47,874 nt of DNA. Origin: a virus. Numbering within the stretch: position 1 is the first letter of the stretch; each line of letters starts with the position of its first letter. This document shows positions 29,339 to 37,937 of this stretch, one piece after another. Below the pieces are notes generated by a model, which was not told the origin of the DNA, searched no databases, and saw only the letters and a list, made by a program, of their open reading frames with translations. The DNA lies in IMG/VR virus record IMGVR_UViG_3300027513_000023, positions 1 through 47,874 of that record, one strand, 5' to 3'. The position numbers and the translations under genes were made by a program.

Positions 29339-30981
29339 GGGATACCGTAAAAGCTCTTCTGGTTGGCGATCAAAGCCGACCGCGAAGCCGGGGGCAGCAC
29401 CGTGTTGTCCCAAACGATCAGCTCGGTCTGATCAACCACCGCCGCCGTGCCCGCCAAGCCCTGCACCCCAGGCGTCGTATTGCCGGTAGCCGTGCCGGTT
29501 GTTTCCGTGCCGTCGACGTTCATAACGCTGGTGGCATCGCCGGTCAGCGTCGCTACCACCGCATGCCACGCCGCCTCGGCCGCTACCCCGGCTACCCCGC
29601 CACTCGCACCGCCTTGGGACGAAATAACCCCGGCACCGCCAAACCGGATGCGGTTCAGCGTGCCGTTCTGCCGCACCGGCACTGTCAAGGCGGTGCCGCT
29701 GTTGCGTACCGCCACCACGCTCATGCTCACTACACCAGTAGCCGGCGTGATGTTCCCCGCCGTGGCCAGGATCATCGCCACCGAGTTGTACCGGAGGCAG
29801 GGCAGGGTGTCTTTGCAGTTAAATACAAACAGCGGCTGCGATGCCGGGGTCGTCTGTATGAGGTCGTATGTCGCACCGCCACTGTCCTGGTTGTACCAAG
29901 TGCGAACAAAACAGCTCGTCGCAGCACAGTGCGCCACCGCCGCCGCCGTATCGATCGGCGCCCCCGTGAAGGAGGTAAAGCCGAGGAAATTGATGTCCAG
30001 CTCAGCGTTGTCGCTGGCCCGCCGGATGCGGATCGCCGGGCCGGTGTAGGTGCTCTTCAGCTTGCGGAAGGAGTAAGCGCCGCTCGGGGCGGTGAAGGTA
30101 TCCAGCGGCAACGGCATCCAGTAGTCGCGCTGATTTGCCGCCAACGCCGCCCTCTCCCCCGCCGGCATTGCGTAGTTGTCCCAAAACACCGCTTCCGTCT
30201 GACTACACACCACAGGCGCCACAATCGTCGTGGTGATCCCCGCCGTACCCGCCGCCGTATTGCCCGTTACCGTCCCCGTCGTCTCAGTGCCGTCAATGTT
30301 CAAAACGCTCGACGCACCCGCAATCACCCCGGTCGCTACATGCCACCCACCATCCGATGCCGCCGCGGTAATACTCCCAGATGTGCCGCCGGTCAGAATG
30401 ACCGAAGCCGCCGTCGTGCCGATGGTCAGCCGGTTGCCGGCCGAGCCGTTCTCCCGAAACAGCGTGCAAACCCCCGTGCTGCCGCCAGAGCGACGCCCCA
30501 CCGCGCTGAGACTCACCGTACCGCTCGCCGGCGTCACGCTCGGCCCGCCCAACGCCTGCGTGTTCACCGTCCACTGCGCGCACGGCAAGGCGCCGATGCA
30601 GCCCGCTAAGTACGCCGGCTGGTTCGCCGCCGCCAACTGCACCAGATCCCGCCCGTTGCCGCTCTGGTCAAACCATGTCTGTACCGTGCAGGCCGTCGTG
30701 CAAAACGCCGTCGCCGCAGCCGTGTCAAAATCGTTGCCGACAAAGCCAATATCAGCCGTCGTCGCGTCAACCCGCCGCAGCTTTACCGCACTGCCAGCGT
30801 AAGCCGACAGCAACTTGCGAAAACTGTACGCCCCAGACGGCGTCGTGAAGCTGTTCAGTGGTGGACTCGTGCCACTGGCAGCAGCCCCCAGCACGCCTGG
30901 CGGGCATTGAAAGCCAAGGCACTGCGCCTCGGCCGACGAGGTCGCCAGCAACGCCGCTATGAGGGTCGCCCAGCGGATCAT
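29335..30981 (-). CDS. Tandem arabinofuranosidase-B-like domain protein with signal peptide
   Basis: From ATG 30981 (ATGA overlap) the 548-residue product starts MIRWATLIAALLATSSAEAQ, a signal peptide ending AEA. Two similar domains follow, each starting PSGAYSFRKL and continuing with YxGxAxRxRRxxxN, DTAAAxAxC, then VRTWYNQDSGGATYDLIQ or VQTWFDQSGNGRDLVQ. Both end in NIDGTETTGTxTGNT and a WDN motif. This pattern is that of alpha-L-arabinofuranosidase B-type catalytic or lectin-like folds found in fibres. It suggests binding or degradation of arabinose-containing glycans. Both domains look complete, with no frameshift. Confidence 0.7.
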   Translation of the reverse strand: MIRWATLIAALLATSSAEAQCLGFQCPPGVLGAAASGTSPPLNSFTTPSGAYSFRKLLSAYAGSAVKLRRVDATTADIGFVGNDFDTAAATAFCTTACTVQTWFDQSGNGRDLVQLAAANQPAYLAGCIGALPCAQWTVNTQALGGPSVTPASGTVSLSAVGRRSGGSTGVCTLFRENGSAGNRLTIGTTAASVILTGGTSGSITAAASDGGWHVATGVIAGASSVLNIDGTETTGTVTGNTAAGTAGITTTIVAPVVCSQTEAVFWDNYAMPAGERAALAANQRDYWMPLPLDTFTAPSGAYSFRKLKSTYTGPAIRIRRASDNAELDINFLGFTSFTGAPIDTAAAVAHCAATSCFVRTWYNQDSGGATYDLIQTTPASQPLFVFNCKDTLPCLRYNSVAMILATAGNITPATGVVSMSVVAVRNSGTALTVPVRQNGTLNRIRFGGAGVISSQGGASGGVAGVAAEAAWHAVVATLTGDATSVMNVDGTETTGTATGNTTPGVQGLAGTAAVVDQTELIVWDNTVLPPASRSALIANQKSFYGIP

Positions 30982-31433
30982 TCGTAGAGGCAGGTAAAGG
31001 GCGAGGAGGCCGCGCTCGACAGGATGCTGACCGTGGTCGGCGGCGGGAACGCGCCCTTCCAAAAGCTGATGCCGTTCTGCCCGGCGGCGCCGACCGGCGA
31101 GAGGGCAATCGAGGCGGCAGCGTTGGCGGTAGCGGTGCAGCCCTTGGAGGCGCAGACCCAGAGCGTCGCGGTGGCGCTCGGGTTGGCGATCGTCAGGAAC
31201 TGCGAGGCGAAGGTCGGGCCGGTGTTGCCGGCCGCCGGGAAGACGATTGCGGCTGCTGTCGAGGTCGCGGTCCCCGAACAGTTGCTGGGCTGCGACTGCT
31301 GCGCGAAGGCCGCCACGGCCCCGGCGCACAACACCGCCACCACCGCAGCGGCGATGATGGCCCGCTGCGCCCAGACCGTCCGGCGGTCCGCCCGCTCGAA
31401 CGACTGCATCAGCTCCCCCACTCCATCGAACAT
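30978..31433 (-). CDS. Membrane-anchored or secreted beta-rich protein
   Basis: The 151-residue product has a 24-residue charged N-terminus (MFDGVGELMQSFERADRRTVWA), then a hydrophobic segment (IIAAAVVAVLCAGAVAAFA) with a cleavage-like AFAQQ. A Ser/Thr/Ala-rich domain with two Cys pairs (NCSG, CASKGC, FTCLYE) follows. It would be anchored in the membrane with its C-terminus outside, or released. The beta-rich domain resembles tail-associated proteins in other phages only vaguely. It overlaps the next gene by ATGA. Confidence 0.6.
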   Translation of the reverse strand: MFDGVGELMQSFERADRRTVWAQRAIIAAAVVAVLCAGAVAAFAQQSQPSNCSGTATSTAAAIVFPAAGNTGPTFASQFLTIANPSATATLWVCASKGCTATANAAASIALSPVGAAGQNGISFWKGAFPPPTTVSILSSAASSPFTCLYE

Positions 31434-31451
31434 CTCACCGCCTCCTTGAGG

Positions 31452-31988
31452 CTATTGCGTCTGATAGACGCCGCTGACGACGATATTGGCCCCGGACCCG
31501 CCAGGGTAGCCGTTGTTGAACAGGCGCACGTTGATGCGCGGGCTTGGCGTCAGCTGCACCAGGCCCCGCGTCATCGGGCCACCCACCAGCGTGCCGGGCA
31601 GCACAAAGGCGTTGTGCGCCGCAGGGGCCAGTTCGGCCGGCAGCGCGACGTTGATCGCGGTGGCGCAGGTGCCGTTGGTGGCGATCTGGATCTGCACCGA
31701 CAGGAACACCGTCTTGCCGATAACCTTGGAAAGCACGTTGCCGGTGGCCGAGGTCAGCGTGCCGGCATTGCAGGACAGCGTGGCGGGCGCCGCCGACCAG
31801 GCGTTGGTGAATGCGGTCAGCTCGGCGCTGTTCTGCCCGATGCGCCCCGACGCCTCGTTGATCGCCCGGCGCACCTGATTGATCGGATCGTTCAGCGGCG
31901 GCACAATCGGCTCGGTGATGTCAGGCAGGTGCTGCGCCATCACCGGAGACGCCAGGCAAGCCAGCAGAAAGGCGGCGGCGAGCTTCAC
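31452..31988 (-). CDS. Beta-rich protein with signal peptide
   Basis: The 178-residue product begins MKLAAAFLLACLASPVMAQ, a clear Sec signal (cleavage after VMA). A short coiled helix (INQVRRAINEASGRIGQNS) follows, and then a beta-rich C-terminal domain with NVLSKVIGKTVFLSVQIQI and PSPRINVRLFNNGYPGGSG, resembling fibre tips that display a beta sandwich. It overlaps the upstream basic protein gene by ATGA. Probable fibre-region protein, exported; no enzyme motif seen. Confidence 0.62.
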   Translation of the reverse strand: MKLAAAFLLACLASPVMAQHLPDITEPIVPPLNDPINQVRRAINEASGRIGQNSAELTAFTNAWSAAPATLSCNAGTLTSATGNVLSKVIGKTVFLSVQIQIATNGTCATAINVALPAELAPAAHNAFVLPGTLVGGPMTRGLVQLTPSPRINVRLFNNGYPGGSGANIVVSGVYQTQ

Positions 31989-32143
31989 TTCTTTCGGGCG
32001 CTCCCTTTGAACTTAATCGGCGTCTTTTTGGTGAAGTCCTTCAGCTGGGCCTCGGTCATTCCGGTCTTCGTCTTCTTGCCGGCCTGCAATCGGCCAAGCT
32101 CAGCACCCATAAAGCCTCGCTGCTTAAGCGTCTTGCTCGGCAT
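31985..32143 (-). CDS. 52-residue basic protein
   Basis: The frame from ATG 32143 reads MPSKTLKQRGFMGAELGRLQ, AGKKTKTGMTEAQLKDFTKK and TPIKFKGSARKK. It is strongly basic. The start shares a base with the stop of the next upstream gene (TAATG), and its stop overlaps the following ATG. The tight coupling makes it real despite its size. It resembles the neighbouring basic protein in its motif GMTxxxFxK. Function unknown; nucleic-acid binding is possible. Confidence 0.6.
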   Translation of the reverse strand: MPSKTLKQRGFMGAELGRLQAGKKTKTGMTEAQLKDFTKKTPIKFKGSARKK

Positions 32144-32298
32144 TACCGCTTCCTCTTTTTCGCCATCCTGGCCTTGTCGGCCTTTCGGTCGACCGCCGAC
32201 TTCTCGAATGCTTTCTGCGTCATACCGGCCTTTTTCGCGCCTGCCCGGTCCTGCCGGATGTCTGCCGGCGACCCCTCACCTTTGCCGCGTGATGGCAT
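32143..32298 (-). CDS. 51-residue basic protein
   Basis: ATG 32298 is selected for the good ribosome site GGGAGG six bases upstream. The product reads MPSRGKGEGSPADIRQDRAG, then AKKAGMTQKAFEKSAVDRKA and a lysine/arginine-rich tail. GMTQKAFEK parallels GMTEAQLKDFTK in the next gene, so the pair may be a duplication. Longer frames (starts at 32340 and 32361) lack a ribosome site. Function unknown. Confidence 0.55.
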   Translation of the reverse strand: MPSRGKGEGSPADIRQDRAGAKKAGMTQKAFEKSAVDRKADKARMAKKRKR

Positions 32299-32378
32299 CT
32301 TCCGCCTCCCGATCAGTCCCGCGAAATTGCCTGAGTTCATTACGGCCAACCCGTGATACAAAGGTGGCCTCGAAACCC

Positions 32379-32395
32379 TGTCAGAGCGTCTGACA
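32379..32395. other. Perfect 7-bp inverted repeat
   Basis: TGTCAGA-GCG-TCTGACA in the 124-bp gap between the basic protein gene and the 32423 gene. It could be a transcript hairpin or an operator. No T-run follows on either strand. Confidence 0.45.
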
Positions 32396-32422
32396 TGGCT
32401 AGAGGGCTACTACAGCTACACC

Positions 32423-32653
32423 TTACTGGCGGGCTTCGGCCCGCTTTTTTTCGGCCTCGACCTGGGTCAAAAACCAAGCCCACAGCGTCGCTTGTCTCGC
32501 CTCGGCATCCTCGGCCTGCACTTTCAGCATCGCCTGCTGCAAGGCCAACTGCGCCTGCATCGCCTGCAGCATCGGGTCGGCGAGGCGCGGGTCAACCTGC
32601 TGCGCCTGAGCCAGGACCGGCAGGAAGGCGAGGAGCAATGCAAGCCACCGCAT
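32423..32653 (-). CDS. Small secreted coiled-coil protein
   Basis: The 76-residue product starts MRWLALLLAFLPVLAQAQ, a Sec-type signal, and continues as a Gln/Ala-rich helix (LQAMQAQLALQQAMLKVQAE) to a charged end (VEAEKKRAEARQ). This size and layout would suit a periplasmic coiled-coil protein such as a spanin subunit or a fibre accessory factor. No lipobox is seen. Its last codons encode a perfect terminator structure for the opposite direction. Confidence 0.6.
   Translation of the reverse strand: MRWLALLLAFLPVLAQAQQVDPRLADPMLQAMQAQLALQQAMLKVQAEDAEARQATLWAWFLTQVEAEKKRAEARQ
32429..32451 (+). terminator. Textbook intrinsic terminator, rightward
   Basis: GCGGGC-TTCG-GCCCGC (32429-32444) is followed by seven T (32445-32451) on the plus strand. 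It overlaps the 3' end of a minus-strand gene, and no rightward gene lies just upstream. On the minus strand the A-run precedes the stem, so it would act only on rightward transcripts. Confidence 0.65.
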
Positions 32654-32655
32654 CG

Positions 32656-33873
32656 CTACCCGCCCTGCGGAAAGCAGACGTAAGAAAATGTCGAGCTTGC
32701 CAATGTCGGCGCCTCGACCGTGAACCCGGTCGTGTTCAGCACGGTCAGGCCGAACCCCGCGATATTAAGCCCCGACACCACACAGGCCGGGGTAACAAGA
32801 AAAGCAGTACCAAATGCCACCGCACAGGAGGTTGTGCCGGTGCCGGCGGCAATATATCCCGACATATCGGTTGCATTTGCCCCAAGAACCGGGCCGGCAC
32901 CACACGCGCCAATGACCGGCGGAACAAGCCCGTGCCCGGTGATCTTGTACTGTTTGGACAACACATGGCCGTTGTAGGTAATACCGGCCTGCGGGCCTTG
33001 AGTGGCATTGTCGATTACCAGCGCCACATTTCCGGTAGGAGCGGCCGACATCAACAACTGAGCGGCGTACCCGACGCCGTTATTCTTGAACAACGCGGAC
33101 GTTTGTGTGCCTGACGGCATCTCCTCCACCACAAGCCCGAACTGGCGGAAATTGGTCAAGTAGGTGCCGGTGTTGAAGGCGAAATCGCTGAAGGAGCCGC
33201 TCTCGTTCGAGACATAGATACCGACCGAGCAGTCGTTGGTGCCGCCGGCGGCAGCGTGACCGCAGGTCACCTGCACCCCGTTCGCAGTGCTGCCCGCGTT
33301 CGGAATGGCGGTGCTGGGCGGCAGATTAATGTCGGGCGCGTTGCCGCTTCGGTTGCGGGTGGTGAATTCGGCCGCGATGGCGGTGCCGGTCGTGGCGTAA
33401 AGCTCACTGAGACCATAGACGCCAAAGACTTGGTTGCCGGCCGAAACGGCACTGACTCGGCCATACCCGGCGGTGCCGGAGGGCAGCGCAAAGGTTCCGG
33501 GCGCAAGGTTCATGTCCACCGCGCCGATCAGCGCGTTCTGGAATCCGTTGGACCCAACCATCAGCGCCGCCTCGCCAAAGGGCGCGGTGCCGGGAACGGT
33601 GATGCCGGTTTTGGCTGGGCCGTTGTTCTTCAGAAGATTGCCGGTCTCGCTGTTCCAGACCGCCAGATTGCCGACCGTGGTGATCGCGGGGCCGAAGACG
33701 CCCGGGGTGGTGTTGATGCAGTCGCGCAGGCTGCTGAAGTTGACATTGACCTGGGTCGCGTTGAACGGCGCGCCCTGGGCGAAGATAAAGGGGATCGGCG
33801 GGCATGCGGCCTGCGCCGCCGCCGACAGGGCAATCGAGATAACCGTAAGTGGTATCAGGTACTTACAGGTCAT
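32656..33873 (-). CDS. Large fibre-like protein with signal peptide
   Basis: The 405-residue product starts MTCKYLIPLTVISIALSAAA with a cleavage-like QAA and then CPPIPFIFAQG. The body is Gly/Asn/Thr-rich (GNLAVWNSETGNLLKNN, GVQVTCGHAAAGG) and looks beta-structured. Its C-terminus (CVVSGLNIAGFGLTVL to FSYVCFPQGG) resembles the tip domains of phage fibres. The start overlaps the upstream stop by ATGA. A secreted or fibre protein is likely; why a fibre would carry a signal peptide is unexplained. Confidence 0.62.
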   Translation of the reverse strand: MTCKYLIPLTVISIALSAAAQAACPPIPFIFAQGAPFNATQVNVNFSSLRDCINTTPGVFGPAITTVGNLAVWNSETGNLLKNNGPAKTGITVPGTAPFGEAALMVGSNGFQNALIGAVDMNLAPGTFALPSGTAGYGRVSAVSAGNQVFGVYGLSELYATTGTAIAAEFTTRNRSGNAPDINLPPSTAIPNAGSTANGVQVTCGHAAAGGTNDCSVGIYVSNESGSFSDFAFNTGTYLTNFRQFGLVVEEMPSGTQTSALFKNNGVGYAAQLLMSAAPTGNVALVIDNATQGPQAGITYNGHVLSKQYKITGHGLVPPVIGACGAGPVLGANATDMSGYIAAGTGTTSCAVAFGTAFLVTPACVVSGLNIAGFGLTVLNTTGFTVEAPTLASSTFSYVCFPQGG

Positions 33874-34325
33874 TTCCAGTATACGAATCCTATCGTATCG
33901 ATAAACCGCATGACGATGGCGGCGCCGGGGCCGTACCCCGACGTCGGAGCGCCCGGCACCGGGACCGCTGCACTGTCTTGAATGGTCAGCGCCGCTATCG
34001 GGGCGGCCGGGCAGATCTCGACCGTGTAGGTGCCGCTGACCACCGGCGGCAGTAGAATCGTCAAGGTCGCCAGGGCACTCGTATTGATGTAGAGAGACCG
34101 CGTCCCGTCCGGCAGCACCACCGTGTCGCCGCTGGCCGGTGTCACCACCAGAACCGGGAAGGTCTCCGTTGTCGCGATATCGGCGGGCGAGACGTAGTAG
34201 GTCTGCTCGGTGGTTGCCGGGCCGCGCACGATCGCCAAGCGGTCACTTGCCACTATCGGCAGCGGCAGTGCCGTTGTATTCGGGTCCTGAACCAGGAAGA
34301 AGCCGAAGGTTTCGCCTATCGCCAT
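33870..34325 (-). CDS. Tail-region beta-rich protein
   Basis: The 151-residue product (MAIGETFGFFLVQDPNTTALPL) contains YVSPADIATTE and a beta-rich C-terminal half (RSLYINTSALATLTILLPPV and TVEICPAAPIAALTIQ). No signal peptide is present, unlike the next genes. Its TGATG junction with the nozzle gene implies a structural role close to the nozzle or fibre attachment. No family recognised. Confidence 0.6.
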   Translation of the reverse strand: MAIGETFGFFLVQDPNTTALPLPIVASDRLAIVRGPATTEQTYYVSPADIATTETFPVLVVTPASGDTVVLPDGTRSLYINTSALATLTILLPPVVSGTYTVEICPAAPIAALTIQDSAAVPVPGAPTSGYGPGAAIVMRFIDTIGFVYWK

Positions 34326-36913
34326 CAGATCGGGTCCGGCCGCATGTTCACGTTGCCGTTCGAGCGCAGGATGGTAACCCCGTCATTCGACAGCAGAAAG
34401 AAATCCCCGGTCGGCCGGAACGCCTCGACCTGCGGCACCTGCAGCAGATAGCCGAGCACTTGGTAACGCATGTAGAAATTGCCCAGCGTGATGGTCGCTG
34501 ACGACAGCCCGCGGATATTGATCCGGCCCTGCTTGAAGACCAGCGGCAGGGTCCACGGGATTTGCCGTTGGCGGATCGTGCCGGGATCGGGGCCGGTCAG
34601 CGTGATACCGAAGAACGAGGTGCCCCACAGCGCCGGCGGCACGTTGAGGCCGCGCAGGGTGACGCCGTCGAGCGGGCCGCGGATCTCGTCGAGGAAGTCG
34701 ATCTGGGTCTGCTCGTCCGGCTGCAACGCCACCATGATCGCCGACTCGATGATGGTGTTCTCCGCCATCTCGCCGGTGTCGGGCAACAGCGAGGTCTCCC
34801 ACTCGTATTCCAGAAGCCGGCCGTTCTCGACAAAGGTGAGGTTGATCGGGTGCTGCTCGTCGGGCGCTTCCTGAAAGATGCCGAGGCGGGCCTGCGGCGT
34901 GATCAGAAAATCCGAGCGCCACTGGCGGCACAGCGAGGCCGCGCCGGTGTGCGGTCCGGTCCACATCTTCCGGGTAATGTCGAACCAGTAGGACGACCAC
35001 GAGCCGTCGATCCGCGGCGTGTCGATCCGCAAGGTCCGGCCATTGACGGCGGCGCAGATGCGCGAGACCGGGGCCGGCATGTCGTGCGGCGGGTTGGAGA
35101 CCTCCAGGAACGGCTTGACGACGCCGTCGCCGTCCTGGCCGATGGGGTCGGAGACCTTCGCTTGCAGATCGATGAGGCGCAGCCCTTCCGGCGACATAAA
35201 GAAGAGACCGAGCGGCGAGGGGGCGAGCGAGTTCGGGGCGAGGGTGCCGGTCAATACCGGCAGCAGGTTCATCTGCAGATTGCCGGTCGCCGGGTCGCCG
35301 GTGATCTGCTGCATCCCCTTGCCTTCCTGGAAGGCGATGACGGCTTGCACGATGCCGCCCAAGAGCGCGTTCGACAGCATGATCGGGGCGACCGCGGTCA
35401 CCGGCATGCCGTTCGCCGGCAAGAGCGCCTGCGTGTCCTCGGTTCTGACGCAGGGCAGGAGGCTGTCGGAGAACGGCACGCCGCTCTCGCCATCGGCGAA
35501 CCAGGCGCGACCGCTCATCTGCACGACCCCGAGGGGCACCTCCGGAAGATTGTTCGGCTGGGTGTCGCCGGCACCCCACAGCGGGGCCTCGGGAGTGCCG
35601 CCCGCGACCGTCAGCTCGACGCCCATGTTGGTGCCGGTGAGCGGCGGCACGACCTCGATCTGGGTCCCGCTGAAAAACAGCGTCGTCGTGCCGGTCAGCA
35701 GCGCTGGATTGGACATGACGATCAGATTGCCGCCGGCGGATAAGAGCGTCGTCGCGGGCGGGATGCCGACACCGGCCACGTCCATGCCATCCGACAACCC
35801 ACTGGCGCTGACGGTGGCAAAGGCGTTGTTGTCACCCGCCGTGATGCTCGCGACGATCTCGGCCGTCACCGCCGTGGTGGAGACGATGACGGTGCCGGGG
35901 GCGACCCCGGGGCCGCTGACCGAGAGACCCGGCTGCATCCCGATGGTGTTCGGGTTGCCGGTGATATGCGTGTCGGAAAAGAAGGTAAAAGCGGTGCCGT
36001 TGGCCGTCGCGGTAGCCGCATTGCCAATCTCGACCTCCTTCCCGATGGCCGAGAAAGGGACGCCGGCGGCAGTGACGGTGGCGCTCTGGTCGAGGGTGAT
36101 CTGCGTCGCGGAATCGACCGTCAGGATCTGCGAGCCGGGCGGAATGCCGGCACCCTGCACGACCATCCCGACATACATGTCGGTCGTATCGGGGATATTG
36201 ATGACAATGGCCGAGGCGGCGGTGGTATCGCCGGTGGCCGAGACCGCGACATCCTCAATGCCGACAATCGTCGTGCCCGCCGGAATGCCGGCGCCGGTAA
36301 TGCTGAAACCGATCTGCGCCTCGGCTGGCGGCACCCCGGGCGGCACCCCGTGGATCAGGAAATCGCCGATAACGGTGTCGCCGATAAACACAAACTGCTC
36401 GACGGTGTTGGCGGTGATCGTCGCCTCAAAGCCGCTGATATCGAACCAGCCGAATTTGATGTCACCACCGGGAAATCCGGTGTGGGTCACCAGGATGCGC
36501 GTGGCGACCTGCGCCAGGATCGGTGGCACCCACTTGCCGGTAGCGGGCGGGCTCACCGGGGTATTGGCGGCGGTGATGCCGCTGACCGGGATCGCCACCG
36601 GCGGATCGACCGAGAGATCGTAGGCGAAGGGCTGGTCGTGGCCAGCGTGCAGGCTGGAAGCAACCATGCCGTAGAGCGTGTCGCCGATCACGGTGAAGCC
36701 GCTGATAAAGCCGGCGCCGGCGACGATGTCCGACAGATCGATCAGATCGCGCGCCGCCGGACGGCAGAGAAAGTTGCCGCGCGTCGAGGGATCTGGCACC
36801 AGGTTGGTCAGCGCCCGCATCGACCCGCGCGCGGTGTTGGTCCCGTCTACCGCGTCGCTGAGACCCTTGGCTTGAAAATTAACAGCGGCCGGATTGCGGA
36901 GAGAGGTGGCCAT
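34325..36913 (-). CDS. Tail nozzle (tubular protein B-like) with inserted repeat modules
   Basis: The 862-residue product is the largest head-tail protein of its block. Its N-terminal part (ALTNLVPDPSTRGNFLCRPA) and the C-terminal region (GRAWFADGESGVPFSDS, YWFDITRKMWTGPHTG and beta strands) have the layout of podovirus tail nozzles. Between about 170 and 430 lie at least four copies of a short module (GAGIPAGTTIVG, GAGIPPGSQILTV, GPGVAPGTVIV and GVGIPPATTLL). The copies are probably beta-sandwich decorations that could bind glycans. It adjoins the adaptor gene, as in T7 and P22. Confidence 0.75.
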   Translation of the reverse strand: MATSLRNPAAVNFQAKGLSDAVDGTNTARGSMRALTNLVPDPSTRGNFLCRPAARDLIDLSDIVAGAGFISGFTVIGDTLYGMVASSLHAGHDQPFAYDLSVDPPVAIPVSGITAANTPVSPPATGKWVPPILAQVATRILVTHTGFPGGDIKFGWFDISGFEATITANTVEQFVFIGDTVIGDFLIHGVPPGVPPAEAQIGFSITGAGIPAGTTIVGIEDVAVSATGDTTAASAIVINIPDTTDMYVGMVVQGAGIPPGSQILTVDSATQITLDQSATVTAAGVPFSAIGKEVEIGNAATATANGTAFTFFSDTHITGNPNTIGMQPGLSVSGPGVAPGTVIVSTTAVTAEIVASITAGDNNAFATVSASGLSDGMDVAGVGIPPATTLLSAGGNLIVMSNPALLTGTTTLFFSGTQIEVVPPLTGTNMGVELTVAGGTPEAPLWGAGDTQPNNLPEVPLGVVQMSGRAWFADGESGVPFSDSLLPCVRTEDTQALLPANGMPVTAVAPIMLSNALLGGIVQAVIAFQEGKGMQQITGDPATGNLQMNLLPVLTGTLAPNSLAPSPLGLFFMSPEGLRLIDLQAKVSDPIGQDGDGVVKPFLEVSNPPHDMPAPVSRICAAVNGRTLRIDTPRIDGSWSSYWFDITRKMWTGPHTGAASLCRQWRSDFLITPQARLGIFQEAPDEQHPINLTFVENGRLLEYEWETSLLPDTGEMAENTIIESAIMVALQPDEQTQIDFLDEIRGPLDGVTLRGLNVPPALWGTSFFGITLTGPDPGTIRQRQIPWTLPLVFKQGRINIRGLSSATITLGNFYMRYQVLGYLLQVPQVEAFRPTGDFFLLSNDGVTILRSNGNVNMRPDPI

Positions 36914-36914
36914 C

Positions 36915-37937
36915 TCAGCATACCGGGAGCATCAACGCAGTGCCCAGCGCGAATGTCAGCAATACTTGCCAGCCAGCGTGTTTTGTTGACTTGGCCCGAC
37001 GATATCCCCCTCCGGGAGCAGAAGCAAAGCTACGGGCATCTAGCTGGATTGACTGCGCGCGGTTCTGTTTATCCCCGTCTTTCTGCAAGTACTTCCGTAT
37101 CCGCGTGTCGGCCAACGCGTGCAGGTTTAGGGCCCGTTGGTCGTCGCTGATCTCGCACAGCCGGGACGCCAACTCGGTGATGAGATAGCCCTCGTCGGGG
37201 AACCACGGCACGGCCAGGTGATTGACGATTGGCGGCATCTGCCGCTGGTAGCGCACGGTGACCGGGTAAGTGCCGAGCGGCGGCGGGTAGACATAGGCCT
37301 TGGGCGCGATGCCGAAGAACACGCTGGCGCCGTCGAGGCTGCGGGAGGTCGGCAGCGACAGCGTGATCTGGCTGGTGGCCCCGTTAATCGAGAGGATGAT
37401 CGAGCCCGGCTCGATCCCCTCGCCGGCGGCCGAGAGACCGACCGTGAGGCCGGCTAAGGTCGGCAGGTTCGAGACCGTGCCGTCGGTGCCGGTGATGTCG
37501 CCGGTGGTCGAGAGGATGATCCGCTGCGTCAGCGGGCCGCCCATGTCGGTGGCCCACAATTCCGGGGTCGATTGCGAGGGGAACTGCGGATAGCCGTCGA
37601 ACTCGGCGATGTCGATCGGGGTCATGTAGATCGGCTGCCCCGAGGGAAAGGCCGGGGTCGGGTAGAGATACCACGCCGAGCCAGAGGCCCCGGTGGCGCC
37701 GCTCGACCCCGAGGTGCGTAGGTAATCGAGCGGCAATAGGTAAGGACCGCTGCCGAACATCGAGGCCAGCGCCGGGTTGAAATTGAAATTGTAGACGCCG
37801 CGGGCCAGCGCGAAATCGTGGTGCTGGCAGATGTCGCTGAGGATCGCGTTGAGGTTGCGGATGCCGAAAGTGGGCAGATACCCCGGCACCTTGGCGCGAT
37901 AGACCGCCTCCTCGAGAAGCTCGAAGGCGGTCAGCAT
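36915..37937 (-). CDS. Tail adaptor (tubular protein A-like)
   Basis: The 340-residue product begins MLTAFELLEEAVYRAKVPGYL and has the helical adaptor layout of podovirus gatekeeper proteins (ELASRLCEISDDQRALNLHA and DTRIRKYLQKDGDKQNRAQS at the end). Inserted is one copy of the repeat module found in the nozzle (AGEGIEPGSIILSINGATSQ). The final 30 residues (WQVLLTFALGTALMLPV) form an unexpected hydrophobic tail. Neighbouring genes (nozzle and head genes) fit an adaptor role. Confidence 0.72.
   Translation of the reverse strand: MLTAFELLEEAVYRAKVPGYLPTFGIRNLNAILSDICQHHDFALARGVYNFNFNPALASMFGSGPYLLPLDYLRTSGSSGATGASGSAWYLYPTPAFPSGQPIYMTPIDIAEFDGYPQFPSQSTPELWATDMGGPLTQRIILSTTGDITGTDGTVSNLPTLAGLTVGLSAAGEGIEPGSIILSINGATSQITLSLPTSRSLDGASVFFGIAPKAYVYPPPLGTYPVTVRYQRQMPPIVNHLAVPWFPDEGYLITELASRLCEISDDQRALNLHALADTRIRKYLQKDGDKQNRAQSIQLDARSFASAPGGGYRRAKSTKHAGWQVLLTFALGTALMLPVC

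Noticed and set aside
32340-32425. Possible tRNA on the minus strand (segment with GGGTTTCGAGG)
   Set aside because: The T-arm does not pair and the acceptor arms do not match; only a short hairpin remains.
34383-36623. Very long alternative frames opposite to or within the nozzle gene
   Set aside because: They mirror the nozzle coding sequence in high-GC DNA, are rich in Arg, and have no known motif; the 862-residue nozzle frame is clearly the coding one.
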